From assembly GCA_023807065.1 (NCBI GenBank), contig JAJJLU010003924.1:1-24237 (forward strand): a stretch of DNA of 24,237 nt, read 5' to 3'. A program made the translations under genes and the position numbers. The notes under the pieces are model-generated. The model had not been told where the DNA came from. It searched no databases and saw only the letters and a program-made list of their open reading frames with translations. This document shows positions 8,504-16,400 of this stretch, one piece after another. This stretch comes from Isotricha intestinalis (taxonomy: Eukaryota > Ciliophora > Litostomatea > Vestibuliferida > Isotrichidae). Position 1 is the stretch's first letter. Each line of letters begins with the position of its first letter.

Positions 8504-8506
8504 ATA

Positions 8507-8520
8507 TATATTTTACCAAA
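8507..8520 (-). promoter_or_regulatory. Extended -10 promoter of the yceD-rpmF-plsX-fabG-acpP-rnc operon
   Basis: The minus strand reads TTTGGTAAAATATA. It contains a TG extended -10 and TAAAAT (8510-8515), and the ATG begins 6 nt downstream. There is no recognisable -35. The same 14-mer (R at position 5) precedes both tRNA genes of the window. Confidence 0.6.
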
Positions 8521-8530
8521 TAATGAGGTT

Positions 8531-9142
8531 TTAATTTTTGAGCCAATTTTTAACAGCATTTTGCACGAACTGTGCATCTTTCTGTGCTGTGTGGCCGTAA
8601 ATTGCCAAACCTTTGTGAACGGTAGATTTAGGTAAGGCCTTTTTTAAAGCAGATTCCGAATGCCCCATAGCACTGCCTTCGTGCGTGGCAAAAGGATAAA
8701 TATGTTTACCGCTAAAATTGTAACTCTCCAGAAAAGTATAAACCGGCATTGGGGCATCCCCCCACCAAATCGGGTAACCCAAATATACGGTGTCATACTC
8801 TTCCATATCTTCTACATAACCTTTTATTTTGGGGCGTGCATTGTTTTTAAATTCTTCTTGTGCGACTTCCGTGCATGCTTTATAAGCATCCGGGTAAGGT
8901 TTTGCGGGCTTTATTTCAAATAAAGTCCCGTTTGTTTGGAGTGCGATTTCTTGTGCTACTTTATGAGTGTTACCCACTTTTATACTGCCAACACCGTAAT
9001 TATCACCGGTTTTCGAAAAGAAAACAACCAAAACTTTTTGGGCTTCCGGTTTAGTATTTTCTGTGGCAGGGCTTGCATCCTGTGTTTTAGCACAGCCCAT
9101 AAAAAGGCAAATAGATAATAAAAGGGGTAAAGATATTTTCAT
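8531..9142 (-). CDS. Flavodoxin-like lipoprotein
   Basis: Probable FMN-binding redox protein attached to a membrane by lipid. Residues 1-16 are a hydrophobic leader ending in FMGC (C17), a somewhat atypical lipobox. The rest matches the flavodoxin_4 type: the phosphate-binding loop is FSKTGDNYGVG...VGNT, followed by the flavin-contact segment GYPIWWGDAPMPVYTFLE and the later THEGSAMGHSES loop. I use the ATG at 9142, because AGGAA is well placed for it and only one base from the in-frame ATG at 9148. The biological electron partners are unknown. A TATAAT lies at 9160-9165. Gut anaerobes often encode secreted flavodoxin-like proteins of this sort, but that does not establish its role here. Confidence 0.85.
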   Translation of the reverse strand: MKISLPLLLSICLFMGCAKTQDASPATENTKPEAQKVLVVFFSKTGDNYGVGSIKVGNTHKVAQEIALQTNGTLFEIKPAKPYPDAYKACTEVAQEEFKNNARPKIKGYVEDMEEYDTVYLGYPIWWGDAPMPVYTFLESYNFSGKHIYPFATHEGSAMGHSESALKKALPKSTVHKGLAIYGHTAQKDAQFVQNAVKNWLKN

Positions 9143-9159
9143 AAACATTTCCTATATTT

Positions 9160-9165
9160 ATTATA
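9160..9165 (-). promoter_or_regulatory. -10 hexamer of the flavodoxin gene
   Basis: TATAAT on the minus strand ends 17 nt before the ATG at 9142. A start near 9153 would give a short leader carrying AGGAA. No good -35 is seen. Confidence 0.45.
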
Positions 9166-9201
9166 CTTTTTATTAACATAAAATAAAAATTAATTTTATA
9201 A

Positions 9202-9696
9202 TTATAATTTCTTTAATGCAACTTTTCGCATTTCATTAATCAGTTGCATAAAGTAAATATATAAAGGATAATATGGATGTTTAGAGAATCGGATTTCACA
9301 ATAAGTTAGACTTTTACAAAATTTACCTTTACGACCTAAAGCATAAAAATTAACAAAATCTAATTTAGGGCAAGCTGGCAAATGTTTGCATTGATCCATA
9401 TTATAAGTAAGTTCGGAAATTTCATTTAATAAAGTGCGGGCGAGATTGGTAAATATCTTTGTTTTATCACCGTGTATATTACCAACTTTGTTAGTGCTAG
9501 TTTCATAATACATTTGGCTGTCACCAAGAGAATTAACCGCAACAAAAATATTTTTGGGATGACAATTAGAATCACATAAAACAAATTCAAAACCTGCTAC
9601 TATAATTTCATCCGCACCGTAAAAAGGAATATCGGGAAAATCAAAATTTTTAAGATTATGCCAAAACAAACGTTTTGTTCGGTATGCATTTTTCAT
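9202..9696 (-). CDS. Hypothetical protein with three cysteine pairs
   Basis: A 164-residue protein I do not recognise. It has no signal peptide or membrane segment and is likely cytosolic. Its six cysteines fall in three pairs: C41/C45 (CDSNC), C103/C109 (CKHLPAC) and C127/C133 (CKSLTYC). Such spacing could bind zinc or another metal. The middle part (about residues 60-100) is polar and looks helical, and the N-terminus is aromatic-rich. A TATAAT lies 20 nt before the ATG with AGGG between them. The neighbouring flavodoxin gene is 53 nt downstream with its own promoter, so the two need not be functionally linked. Confidence 0.7.
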   Translation of the reverse strand: MKNAYRTKRLFWHNLKNFDFPDIPFYGADEIIVAGFEFVLCDSNCHPKNIFVAVNSLGDSQMYYETSTNKVGNIHGDKTKIFTNLARTLLNEISELTYNMDQCKHLPACPKLDFVNFYALGRKGKFCKSLTYCEIRFSKHPYYPLYIYFMQLINEMRKVALKKL

Positions 9697-9716
9697 ATAT
9701 AATCTAACCCTTTTTA

Positions 9717-9722
9717 ATTATA
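9717..9722 (-). promoter_or_regulatory. -10 hexamer of the six-cysteine protein gene
   Basis: TATAAT on the minus strand, 20 nt before the ATG at 9696, with AGGG between the predicted start and the ATG. The -35 region is weak. Confidence 0.45.
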
Positions 9723-9762
9723 TCATAAAAAAACATACTTTACTAATATAAATTTTAGACAA

Positions 9763-9789
9763 TAAAAAACCCCGGCTTGCGCCGGGGCT
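9763..9789 (-). terminator. Rho-independent terminator of the histone-like gene
   Basis: On the minus strand a 7-bp GC stem (CCCCGGC / GCCGGGG, 9770-9787) with a GCAA tetraloop is followed by TTTTTTATT. It begins 14 nt after the stop of the histone-like gene. Confidence 0.9.
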
Positions 9790-9801
9790 TAAACTAAATA
9801 C

Positions 9802-9996
9802 TTATTTTCTTTTTGCAGTTTTCTTTGTTGTCTTTTTTGCTGCTTTTTTTGCTACTTTCTTTGTAGCTTTTTTTGCTACTTTTTTTGTAGCTTTTTTGCA
9901 GCATTTTTTTGCACAGCATTTTTTTGTAGCTTTCTTTACTACTTTTTTAGTAGTTTTTTTTGCTACTTTTTTTGCAGCTTTTTTCTTTACGGGCAT
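9802..9996 (-). CDS. Histone H1-like Lys/Ala-rich DNA-binding protein
   Basis: A 64-residue, extremely basic protein built from repeats of the type KKxxKK (for example KKVAKKATKKV). It resembles the C-terminal tail of eukaryotic H1 and bacterial Hc1/Hc2- or AlgP-like proteins. It should bind and compact DNA or RNA non-specifically in the nucleoid. Unusual is the central CCAKKCC segment (C27, C28, C32, C33), which puts four cysteines in an otherwise Lys/Ala/Thr/Val protein. GGAG lies 9 nt before the ATG, and there is a TTGCAT-N17-TATTAT promoter and a strong terminator. It is therefore an independently transcribed, probably well-expressed gene. The low-complexity sequence makes homology claims weak. 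Confidence 0.85.
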   Translation of the reverse strand: MPVKKKAAKKVAKKTTKKVVKKATKKCCAKKCCKKATKKVAKKATKKVAKKAAKKTTKKTAKRK

Positions 9997-10036
9997 TTTT
10001 GTTTCTCCTGCGTTAAGATATATACTTCACAAAATA

Positions 10037-10065
10037 ATAATATAAAAAAATTTTTAAAAATGCAA
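10037..10065 (-). promoter_or_regulatory. Promoter of the histone-like gene
   Basis: Minus strand: TTGCAT (10060-10065), 17 nt, TATTAT (10037-10042). The predicted start near 10030 gives a leader of about 33 nt ending in the GGAG ribosome site. Confidence 0.65.
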
Positions 10066-10154
10066 ATGTTTTTTATAAATTCATGCAAGTAATTTCTAAA
10101 ATTTTACTTCTGTCCGTCGGAAAAACAAAAAAATTATTTTTAAAATTATTTTTA

Positions 10155-10182
10155 AAAATAATTTGACATTTCAAATTATTTT
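10155..10182. terminator. AT-only-type hairpin over the 3' end of the CBM48 gene
   Basis: A perfect 12-bp inverted repeat, AAAATAATTTGA / TCAAATTATTTT, with a 4-nt loop (10167-10170), overlapping the last codons and stop of the CBM48 gene. On the minus strand it is followed by several T-runs (about 10154 down to 10122). This is the only terminator-like structure before the histone promoter. Its stem is nearly all A/T, so strength is uncertain. An overlapping 22-bp perfect palindrome lies at 10143-10164. Confidence 0.5.
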
Positions 10183-10826
10183 ATAACAATTAATGATCTT
10201 CCGTTGCTTTCTTGTTTGTTGTAAGGGTCTTTGGTTTCCTTACCATCAACAATAAACATATACCTGTAAGTACCCGGTGAAATTGTTAAAGTAATTTCCC
10301 AAACACCGTTTACTTTTTTAAGATCGCGAGGTTTAGTTGAAGTAAATCCGCTGACGATTGCTACGCTTTTTGCGGCATCAAAATATTTGAAAGTGACCTG
10401 GCGCCATTTCCCCGAACCTGAAATTTTAACACTTTCTTTGTTGGTGTCAGCAACTGCTGTTTGAACTTCTTTAGGTTCTTTTTTAGGCAAAGGTTTAACT
10501 TCTTCTTTTATTTGTGTTTCAACTTCTGAAATTATTTCTTTTTTAATTTCATTTTCAAGTTGTTTTTTGGGGGATTCTTTTATTTCTTTTGCTTCTTTAA
10601 CTTCTACTTTTTTTTGTTTTGATGAAGGTTCAGATAAATCAACTTCTTCCAAAACTACTTCTTCTGTTTTTGGATTATGATTAATTTTGATACTTCTTTT
10701 CCCGCCGTTTACAAAAGATGCATAAATAAAATAAGTAAACACACACAAGGCAATAAGATCTATGAAGATCAATATAAGCCATAATTCTTTTGAAGATTTT
10801 TTGTTTTCGAAATTATTTTCTCCCAT
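10176..10826 (-). CDS. Membrane-anchored CBM48/AMPK-type glycan-binding domain protein
   Basis: A 216-residue protein. Residues about 15-37 form one transmembrane helix after a short polar N-terminus. Residues about 50-130 are a highly charged Glu/Lys linker that may be extended or helical. Residues about 137-216 are a small beta domain matching the isoamylase-N/CBM48 and AMPK glycogen-binding type: VTFKYFDAAKSVAIVSGF, then VNGVWEITLTISPGTYRYMFIVDG, then DPYN and GRSLIVI. Such domains bind alpha-glucans or act as protein-interaction modules. No catalytic domain is present. The ATG is preceded by AGGGG and lies 16 nt after the 3' end of tRNA-Gly, on the same strand. A co-transcript from the tRNA promoter is likely, since no separate promoter fits in the gap. 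Confidence 0.8.
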   Translation of the reverse strand: MGENNFENKKSSKELWLILIFIDLIALCVFTYFIYASFVNGGKRSIKINHNPKTEEVVLEEVDLSEPSSKQKKVEVKEAKEIKESPKKQLENEIKKEIISEVETQIKEEVKPLPKKEPKEVQTAVADTNKESVKISGSGKWRQVTFKYFDAAKSVAIVSGFTSTKPRDLKKVNGVWEITLTISPGTYRYMFIVDGKETKDPYNKQESNGRSLIVIK

Positions 10827-10842
10827 AAGAACCCCTTTTAAA

Positions 10843-10913
10843 AGCGGGCGAAGGGAATCGAACCCTCGTCTAAAGCTTGGGAAGCTTCCGTTCTACCATT
10901 GAACCACGCCCGC
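10843..10913 (-). tRNA. tRNA-Gly (anticodon CCC)
   Basis: A 71-nt cloverleaf on the minus strand. The acceptor GCGGGCG pairs with CGCCCGC, the D stem is GTTC/GAAC, and the anticodon stem is GAAGC/GCTTT. The loop TTCCCAA gives anticodon CCC, and the T arm is AGGGTTCGAATCCCT. The discriminator base is T (U73), as expected for bacterial tRNA-Gly. CCA is not encoded. It decodes GGG. The promoter TTGCTT-N17-TAAAAT lies directly upstream. Confidence 0.95.
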
Positions 10914-10918
10914 GTAAC

Positions 10919-10950
10919 TATATTTTATCAAAAAAACATATGTAAAGCAA
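10919..10950 (-). promoter_or_regulatory. Promoter of tRNA-Gly (and probably the CBM48 gene)
   Basis: Minus strand: TTGCTT (10945-10950), 17 nt, TAAAAT (10922-10927), within the 14-mer TTTGATAAAATATA at 10919-10932. Transcription would begin at or 1-2 nt before the mature tRNA 5' end. Confidence 0.65.
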
Positions 10951-10994
10951 AAAGAAAAATCCTCATTACCGACATTATGTATTTATGATAAATT

Positions 10995-12263
10995 TTATTT
11001 TTCCATACATAAATAAACGACTGTATCTGGGAAAGTTTTTTCAAGTAAAGGTTTTAAAAAACCGTAAACTTCTTGCCGTTCTGCGTCGCTATAACGCATT
11101 TTACCGTCAAAAGATAAATAAAAGTCTTCGTCTAAAATTATATTTTGCGGAAAGCGGCACTCAATAAATTTTTTAAGTTCTCTGTTAAACCGTAAGGTAC
11201 CGATACTGATCCAAACAATACTTTCTTTAGGAATATTTTCCGCAATTTGTTCCACAACATTTTTGTAATTTTCTTTCCAATTTTTATGCCTTATTACAGG
11301 GTCAAAATGAAAGGCAACTTTATAGCCGTGCTCCGCTATTTTTGCGGCGGCAGTCAAACGTTCTTTTAAACTCGGCGTTAAGGGTTCAACTTCTGAAATT
11401 ATATTTTGTGGGTTAACACTCCACCCAACAACAATATTTTTTTGTGCCGGCAATTTAAGTAAATTATTAATGTTTACAGATTTTGTTTTGAATTCAAAAA
11501 ATTCCGATCTGTTTTTAAAGAAATTGATAATATCAGTTGAATAATTTGTTATATCATCAAAAAGTAAAGAATCTGTAAATTCGCCGCTGCCTAGACGGAC
11601 ATAATTGAAACGCCCGCGCCTAAAGACTGCCGTAGGCACTTTATCTAAAAAGTCTTGAATATTTGAAGGCAATGCTATTGCCGGCAAATTTTGATATTGT
11701 TGTAAAAAACAATAATTGCATTCATACAAACAACCGAACCCCAAATTGATTAAATTATAACCGCAACAATTTGCATTTTTTGTACAAGGGCAAGGTTTTA
11801 GAAAATCAAATTTTTCCGTGTATATTATTAAGTTCTTTTTGCGTTCGCTGTAACTTTCTTTTAATATGGGGAATTTACCTTTAAAAACAGTAATTTCAGT
11901 ATTAGGAAATTTTTCTTTTACTCTTTTGGCAATAGTAGAATTTAGAGATAAATCTTCAATAAAAATATTTTGAGGATTAAAAGATTTTTCTTCCAAATCG
12001 GCCTGTTTTGTAAAATTTAAATCAAGTTTAGGTAAGTAAATGTCTGCTAAATTACCTAATTTTTTATAACGAAGGTTTAATAAATATTTTTTTGTCTGTT
12101 CAAAATTTTTTGCTTTTTCTTTAGGTAAAATATCATTGGATTTTTTACCTGTCTTTTTGCTGATCTCAAAAACAAGGCGCACAAGTTCCCTGCTCTTATT
12201 TAAACCGAGCTGCGGAAAAATATCTTTAATGTAATTTTCAATTTTATTTAACAATTCTTGCAT
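10995..12263 (-). CDS. Spore-photoproduct-lyase-family radical SAM protein
   Basis: A 422-residue radical S-adenosylmethionine enzyme of the SplB superfamily. The cluster motif is CLYECNYC (C178, C182, C185), preceded by CPCTKNANCCGYNLINLGFGC, matching the CPxTxxxxCCGY...N pattern of SPL relatives. RLGSGEFTDSL follows about 40 residues later, then WSVNPQ, FHFDPVIRH and a C-terminal ERQEVYGFLKP. In Bacillus SPL the hydrogen-donor Cys141 lies near the GSGEFTDS region, and I see no cysteine there. It may therefore repair another lesion or have a different reaction. I use the ATG at 12263, with AAGGA at good spacing, rather than 12296. The gene overlaps the AKR stop by 16 nt and closes the addBA operon. 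Nothing else here suggests sporulation. Confidence 0.85.
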   Translation of the reverse strand: MQELLNKIENYIKDIFPQLGLNKSRELVRLVFEISKKTGKKSNDILPKEKAKNFEQTKKYLLNLRYKKLGNLADIYLPKLDLNFTKQADLEEKSFNPQNIFIEDLSLNSTIAKRVKEKFPNTEITVFKGKFPILKESYSERKKNLIIYTEKFDFLKPCPCTKNANCCGYNLINLGFGCLYECNYCFLQQYQNLPAIALPSNIQDFLDKVPTAVFRRGRFNYVRLGSGEFTDSLLFDDITNYSTDIINFFKNRSEFFEFKTKSVNINNLLKLPAQKNIVVGWSVNPQNIISEVEPLTPSLKERLTAAAKIAEHGYKVAFHFDPVIRHKNWKENYKNVVEQIAENIPKESIVWISIGTLRFNRELKKFIECRFPQNIILDEDFYLSFDGKMRYSDAERQEVYGFLKPLLEKTFPDTVVYLCMEK

Positions 12264-13153
12264 AGAAAATCCTTTTGTTCCGCAGTTAATTTCCAAGTTA
12301 TTGCCGCCGCATTTTCTTTTAATTGTTTTAAAGTTTTAGCACCGAAAATCGCACAAGTTACTTCTTCAAAACTTAAAACAAAATTTATTGCCACTTGCGT
12401 TGTTGATGCAGGGGAAATTTGTTTAAGATTATCAACAACTTTTTGCGCCTTTATAAAATTTTCCCCTCTATAAGAATGATAGAAAAAATTGCGTACATCC
12501 GTTTTTGCCAAATTAGGTAACTGTTTATACTTTCCGCTTAAAATTCCGCCGTTTAAAACACCGTAAGCCATAAAAGCCAAATCAAATTCTTTAATAAACG
12601 GAAACAATTTTTTGTTTTCTTGATTTAATACTGAAAATTCATTTTGCAAACAATCTATTTTTGTAATTTTTACTGCTTGCTTTATAAGGCCTTCCGTAAA
12701 ATTAGATAAACCGATAAAGCGGATTTTCCCCTCTTTTTTGAACTTTTCCATTTGTGCTAAAGTTTCTTCAAGCGGGGTATTTTTGTCCGGCCAATGCAAG
12801 AAATAAATATCTAAATAATCTGTGTTTAAACGTCTTAAAGTGTCTTCTATTTGTGTTTGTAAAGATTTCGCACTTAAATCAAATTTAACTGCCCTTCCCC
12901 CGGGCAAAAGCCCGCATTTTGAAGTTAAAATAAAATTTTTTCTCGGAACATCTTTAAAAAATTTACCTAGCATAGTTTCCGCACCGCCAAGGCCGTAAAT
13001 AGCGGCGGTATCAATGCAATTTATACGGTTTTCAAGTAATGCGTGCAAAACCTTCCGGGCTTCATTTTCGTCAAAAAAACCCCATTCCCTTGCGCCGCTT
13101 ATCGGCCAAGTTCCAAAAGCGAGTTTAGGTAAAATTTTTCTAAGTTCGTTCAC
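12248..13153 (-). CDS. Aldo/keto reductase
   Basis: A 301-residue NAD(P)H-dependent oxidoreductase of the AKR superfamily, (beta/alpha)8 barrel, cytosolic. The catalytic tetrad is visible: D48 and Y53 in CIDTAAIYGLG, K79 in LTSKCG, H120 in YFLHWPD. GLSNF and the C-terminal cofactor-binding segment with IFGAKTLKQLKEN also fit. The substrate is unknown. The start is GTG at 13151-13153, directly abutting the ybaB stop. The ribosome site is weak, so translation is probably coupled. Its place between ybaB and the SPL-like gene is unexplained by any known pathway. Confidence 0.9.
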   Translation of the reverse strand: MNELRKILPKLAFGTWPISGAREWGFFDENEARKVLHALLENRINCIDTAAIYGLGGAETMLGKFFKDVPRKNFILTSKCGLLPGGRAVKFDLSAKSLQTQIEDTLRRLNTDYLDIYFLHWPDKNTPLEETLAQMEKFKKEGKIRFIGLSNFTEGLIKQAVKITKIDCLQNEFSVLNQENKKLFPFIKEFDLAFMAYGVLNGGILSGKYKQLPNLAKTDVRNFFYHSYRGENFIKAQKVVDNLKQISPASTTQVAINFVLSFEEVTCAIFGAKTLKQLKENAAAITWKLTAEQKDFLCKNC

Positions 13154-13453
13154 TTATTTAGTAAGCCCTGCAAGCCCACCGAGTGCGCCAAGCCCACCCA
13201 TAGCTTGCACCGCAGAAGCTTGTGAAGATGCTGTTGCTTTGTTGATAAGTTCTTTTAAATCTTTTTCGATTTCTTCGTTAGAACAATCTTTTAAATCTTT
13301 TAAAATTTTAACTTCGCTGACTTTTTGTGAACCGGAAATAGTAAGTTCAAATAAACCTTTCGGTGAAGTTTCTTTGATAACCATTGCATCTAAACGTTTT
13401 TTTGTTTCGTTCATTGTTTTTCTAAGTTCAAGAATTTTTTTAAGATCAAACAT
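13154..13453 (-). CDS. YbaB/EbfC nucleoid-associated protein
   Basis: A 99-residue small DNA-binding protein that forms tweezer-like dimers. It has the family's N-terminal basic helix (ILELRKTMNETKKRLDAM), then GLFELTISGSQKVSEVKI and a long helix ending in a Gly/Ala/Leu-rich tail (about 82-97). The family gene often lies near recR or dnaX; here it is 3 nt behind the addA stop, linking it instead to the AddAB recombination enzymes. GAGGAA lies before the ATG. Confidence 0.88.
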   Translation of the reverse strand: MFDLKKILELRKTMNETKKRLDAMVIKETSPKGLFELTISGSQKVSEVKILKDLKDCSNEEIEKDLKELINKATASSQASAVQAMGGLGALGGLAGLTK

Positions 13454-13455
13454 AA

Positions 13456-16400
13456 TTATTCCTCTACTTTATAAATTTCTGCCGGGCGGAGATATACCAA
13501 AGCACTTTCTATCTTTTCTTTAAATATACTCTTTACAGCATTTTTATAGAAAGCAATTTGCTTTAAATATTGCGGTTCCACCGTTTTAGCATTTACTCTA
13601 TTTATTTTATCACTTTTAAAATCAATAATCAGTATATTTCCCTCTTTCGTTTTAAACAAAGCATCTATAATACCGTTTTTAACCAGGCCGTTTTCTATCG
13701 TAGTTATAGGAAACTCGGAAGCCAAAAACTCCATATTTTCAAGTTCTTTATATGCAGATGTTTGGCAAAAATTATTTATTATTTCCTGTGCTTCGGTTAT
13801 TGCGGTTTTATCTTCTTCAAAATCGAAATTCATTGTTGTTTTATTAAAAATATTTTGTAAAATTTTGTGGCATAAATTACCGACTTTTATCGCATATTCT
13901 ACGTCAGATGATGGAAAAAGTATGTCAGTATCTGTTTGAGGTAGATCGTTGTCTTTTAAATATTTTTTAAATTCTTCATTTCTTTCTTTATAATTTTGAG
14001 CCCAAGCAGTATAATTAAAAGAGAAATTTTTATCTTCTTCCGCATTTTGCTTATTTGAAGAAAGTTCCGGCAAGGCATAATCATAATAAAACACTTTTGC
14101 CGTTGAAATATTATTTTGCATTTTATCTTCACTCGGCCAACAAATACTGTCACTTAAAAATTTTACGAAGGTTTTATCTTGTACTTTTAAACTGTCCACT
14201 ATTATTAAAGTTTCTTTGGCGCGCGTCATGGCTACGTATAAAAGGCGGCGTTTTTCTTCAAGTTCCTGGGCTTGTTTTTCCTTTTCTATTAATGGAACGA
14301 TGCCGTCTTTTATACCGCCTAATGTTATGCCTTTTAAATTTAAACTTCTTGAATAGAAAACATTACTGTTGCCGTTTCTGCGGTTATCACCGTGGCTGAA
14401 TTGTTTGGAAAGGTCCGTCAAAATTACTACCGGGAATTCCAACCCTTTTGCTTTATGTACGGTTAATATTTTTACTACATTAAAATTTTCTTCCGCCAAA
14501 ATTGCGCTTGATTCTTCATTAATTTCTTTTTGATATGTTTCAAAGTTATCTAAAAGTTGTTCTAAAGTATAAGAACCGTTTTCAAACAATCTTGTTACCA
14601 CTTGTTTGAATTTGGCTATATTTGCAAGAACCTGTTCGTTTGAAGATGCAAGCACTTGGCAGGCGGTAAAATTAAAAATATCCAAAATTTCATTAATAAG
14701 TTCCAACGGATTTAAAGTTGATAATTTATCCCTTAAAACCCTTAATTTTTGATATGTGCTTCGCACTTTCTCATCTTGAACATCAGCAAATATACAAAGT
14801 TTATTTTCCTTAGATAAATTTACCGAAACTTCATCTTTTGCCAAGCACACCGGGCTTCTTAAAACACCGAGCAAAGAAATTTTATCTTGCGGATCTTTTA
14901 AAACTTTTAAGATATTTATAAGGTCCAATATTTCCTGTGAAGAATAAAAATTTTTATCTTCTTCTACATTGTACGGGATATTATTTTCCTTTAAAGCATC
15001 AAGGAAGATATTAACTTCCGTTGTAGTAGGTAACAGCAAAGCGATATCTTTATAATCTAGTATACTACCGTCGCTTTTAACGACTTTTTTAACATTATCG
15101 GCAATCCATTTTGCTATGCAACCTGCGTGGGCAATCCTGCTGTTTGCTTTATTAATATCGTCGGAAGGTTTATATAAATGCAGTTCTACCCTTGCATTAT
15201 TAAATTGTTTACTTGGGTAAATTTCATTATACTCGGCTTGGCAATTAGGTTTAAATTTTATTTGTTCTTTGCCGAAGGTATTTACATAATCAATAATCTC
15301 GCTTGCACTCCTGAAATTATTTCTTAAAACACAAGTTTGTGCCCCTTGTTTCATAAGCAGATTACAAAATGCCTGATAGGCGGAAATATCTGCCCCCCTG
15401 AAACGATAAATAGATTGTTTAGGATCACCGACAATAAAAAGTTTACCTTGTTCCAAAATTAAATCTTGCCACTTGGCTGCGAAAGAATCAAGTTTCTCCG
15501 CCAAAAATAACATTATCTCCCCTTGAATAGGGTCAGTATCTTGGAATTCGTCAATAAAAATATTATCATAAGTTAATTTTATTTCCTGTCTGGCGGCTTT
15601 ATTAGTTAAAAGCAAGTGATGTGTTTTATAAATAATTTCGTCAAAAGTTAAATAATTTTGGTTTAGCATTTCCCTTTGTACTTTAACCGAAAACGGTTTT
15701 AATATTTTATAAGATAATGCTAATATTTTTTGTTTGTGCGGGGTATTATTTTCCGCAAAAGTAACTATTTCCCGTGCTAAATCAAAATCATTTTGTTCCC
15801 AATTCCCGACAAGAGAGTTAGGAAATGTAGGGAAAACAGGCTCCGCGCAGTCATCAAGTTCACCGCCGTAAAAGGCAATAGTTTGTTTTAAACTTTCACA
15901 ACATATTTTTAAAAGCGGTATCATATTGCCTTTAGTTTCCTGATATCCTTCTATCAAAAGTTCCGCTTGCTTCAAATATTTTTGGGCTTGTTCTTTTAAA
16001 ATTTTGTAATTATTTTGAGGGGCATAATCGTCAAAACCCGGTCTGCACAAATTGCGTGCCAAACTATATAAATCCGCTAAATTAACTTCTTTCAAAATAG
16101 TTAACCAAATATCTTTTTGGGCGGAATTTAGGTTTAATTCTTCTTCTAAAAACAAAGCCCAGTATTTATCAAAAATTATATTGATTATGCCGGCCTCGTC
16201 AATTTGCATATTTGTATTTAAATTCGCTTCAACGGCATATTTTTTTAGCAGGAAATTACAAAAACTGTGTATAGTTCCTATCTGGCATAAAGGCAATTCT
16301 TCAAGGGCGGTTTTAAGTAATGCAAATAAGCCTTCCAAATTTAAATTTGATTTTAAAAACAGATTTCTAAAATTATCAAGATTTCTTTTGTCTTCCGGTT

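Noticed and set aside
10163..10168. Perfect TTGACA on the plus strand
   Set aside because: It is part of the 12-bp hairpin at the CBM48 gene end. There is no -10 at 16-18 nt and no plus-strand gene follows.
10995..12263. Evidence of endospore formation
   Set aside because: SPL-family proteins occur outside spore formers, the donor cysteine is not seen, and no other sporulation gene is present in the window.
10995..12296. SPL-like gene starting at 12296
   Set aside because: It overlaps the AKR end further and lacks a ribosome site; AAGGA supports 12263.
13014..13523. Plus-strand open frame of 169 codons, and similar ones at 6366-6740, 7974-8498 and 16052-16426
   Set aside because: They are antisense shadows of well-recognised genes, with no ribosome sites and with composition that mirrors the opposite strand.
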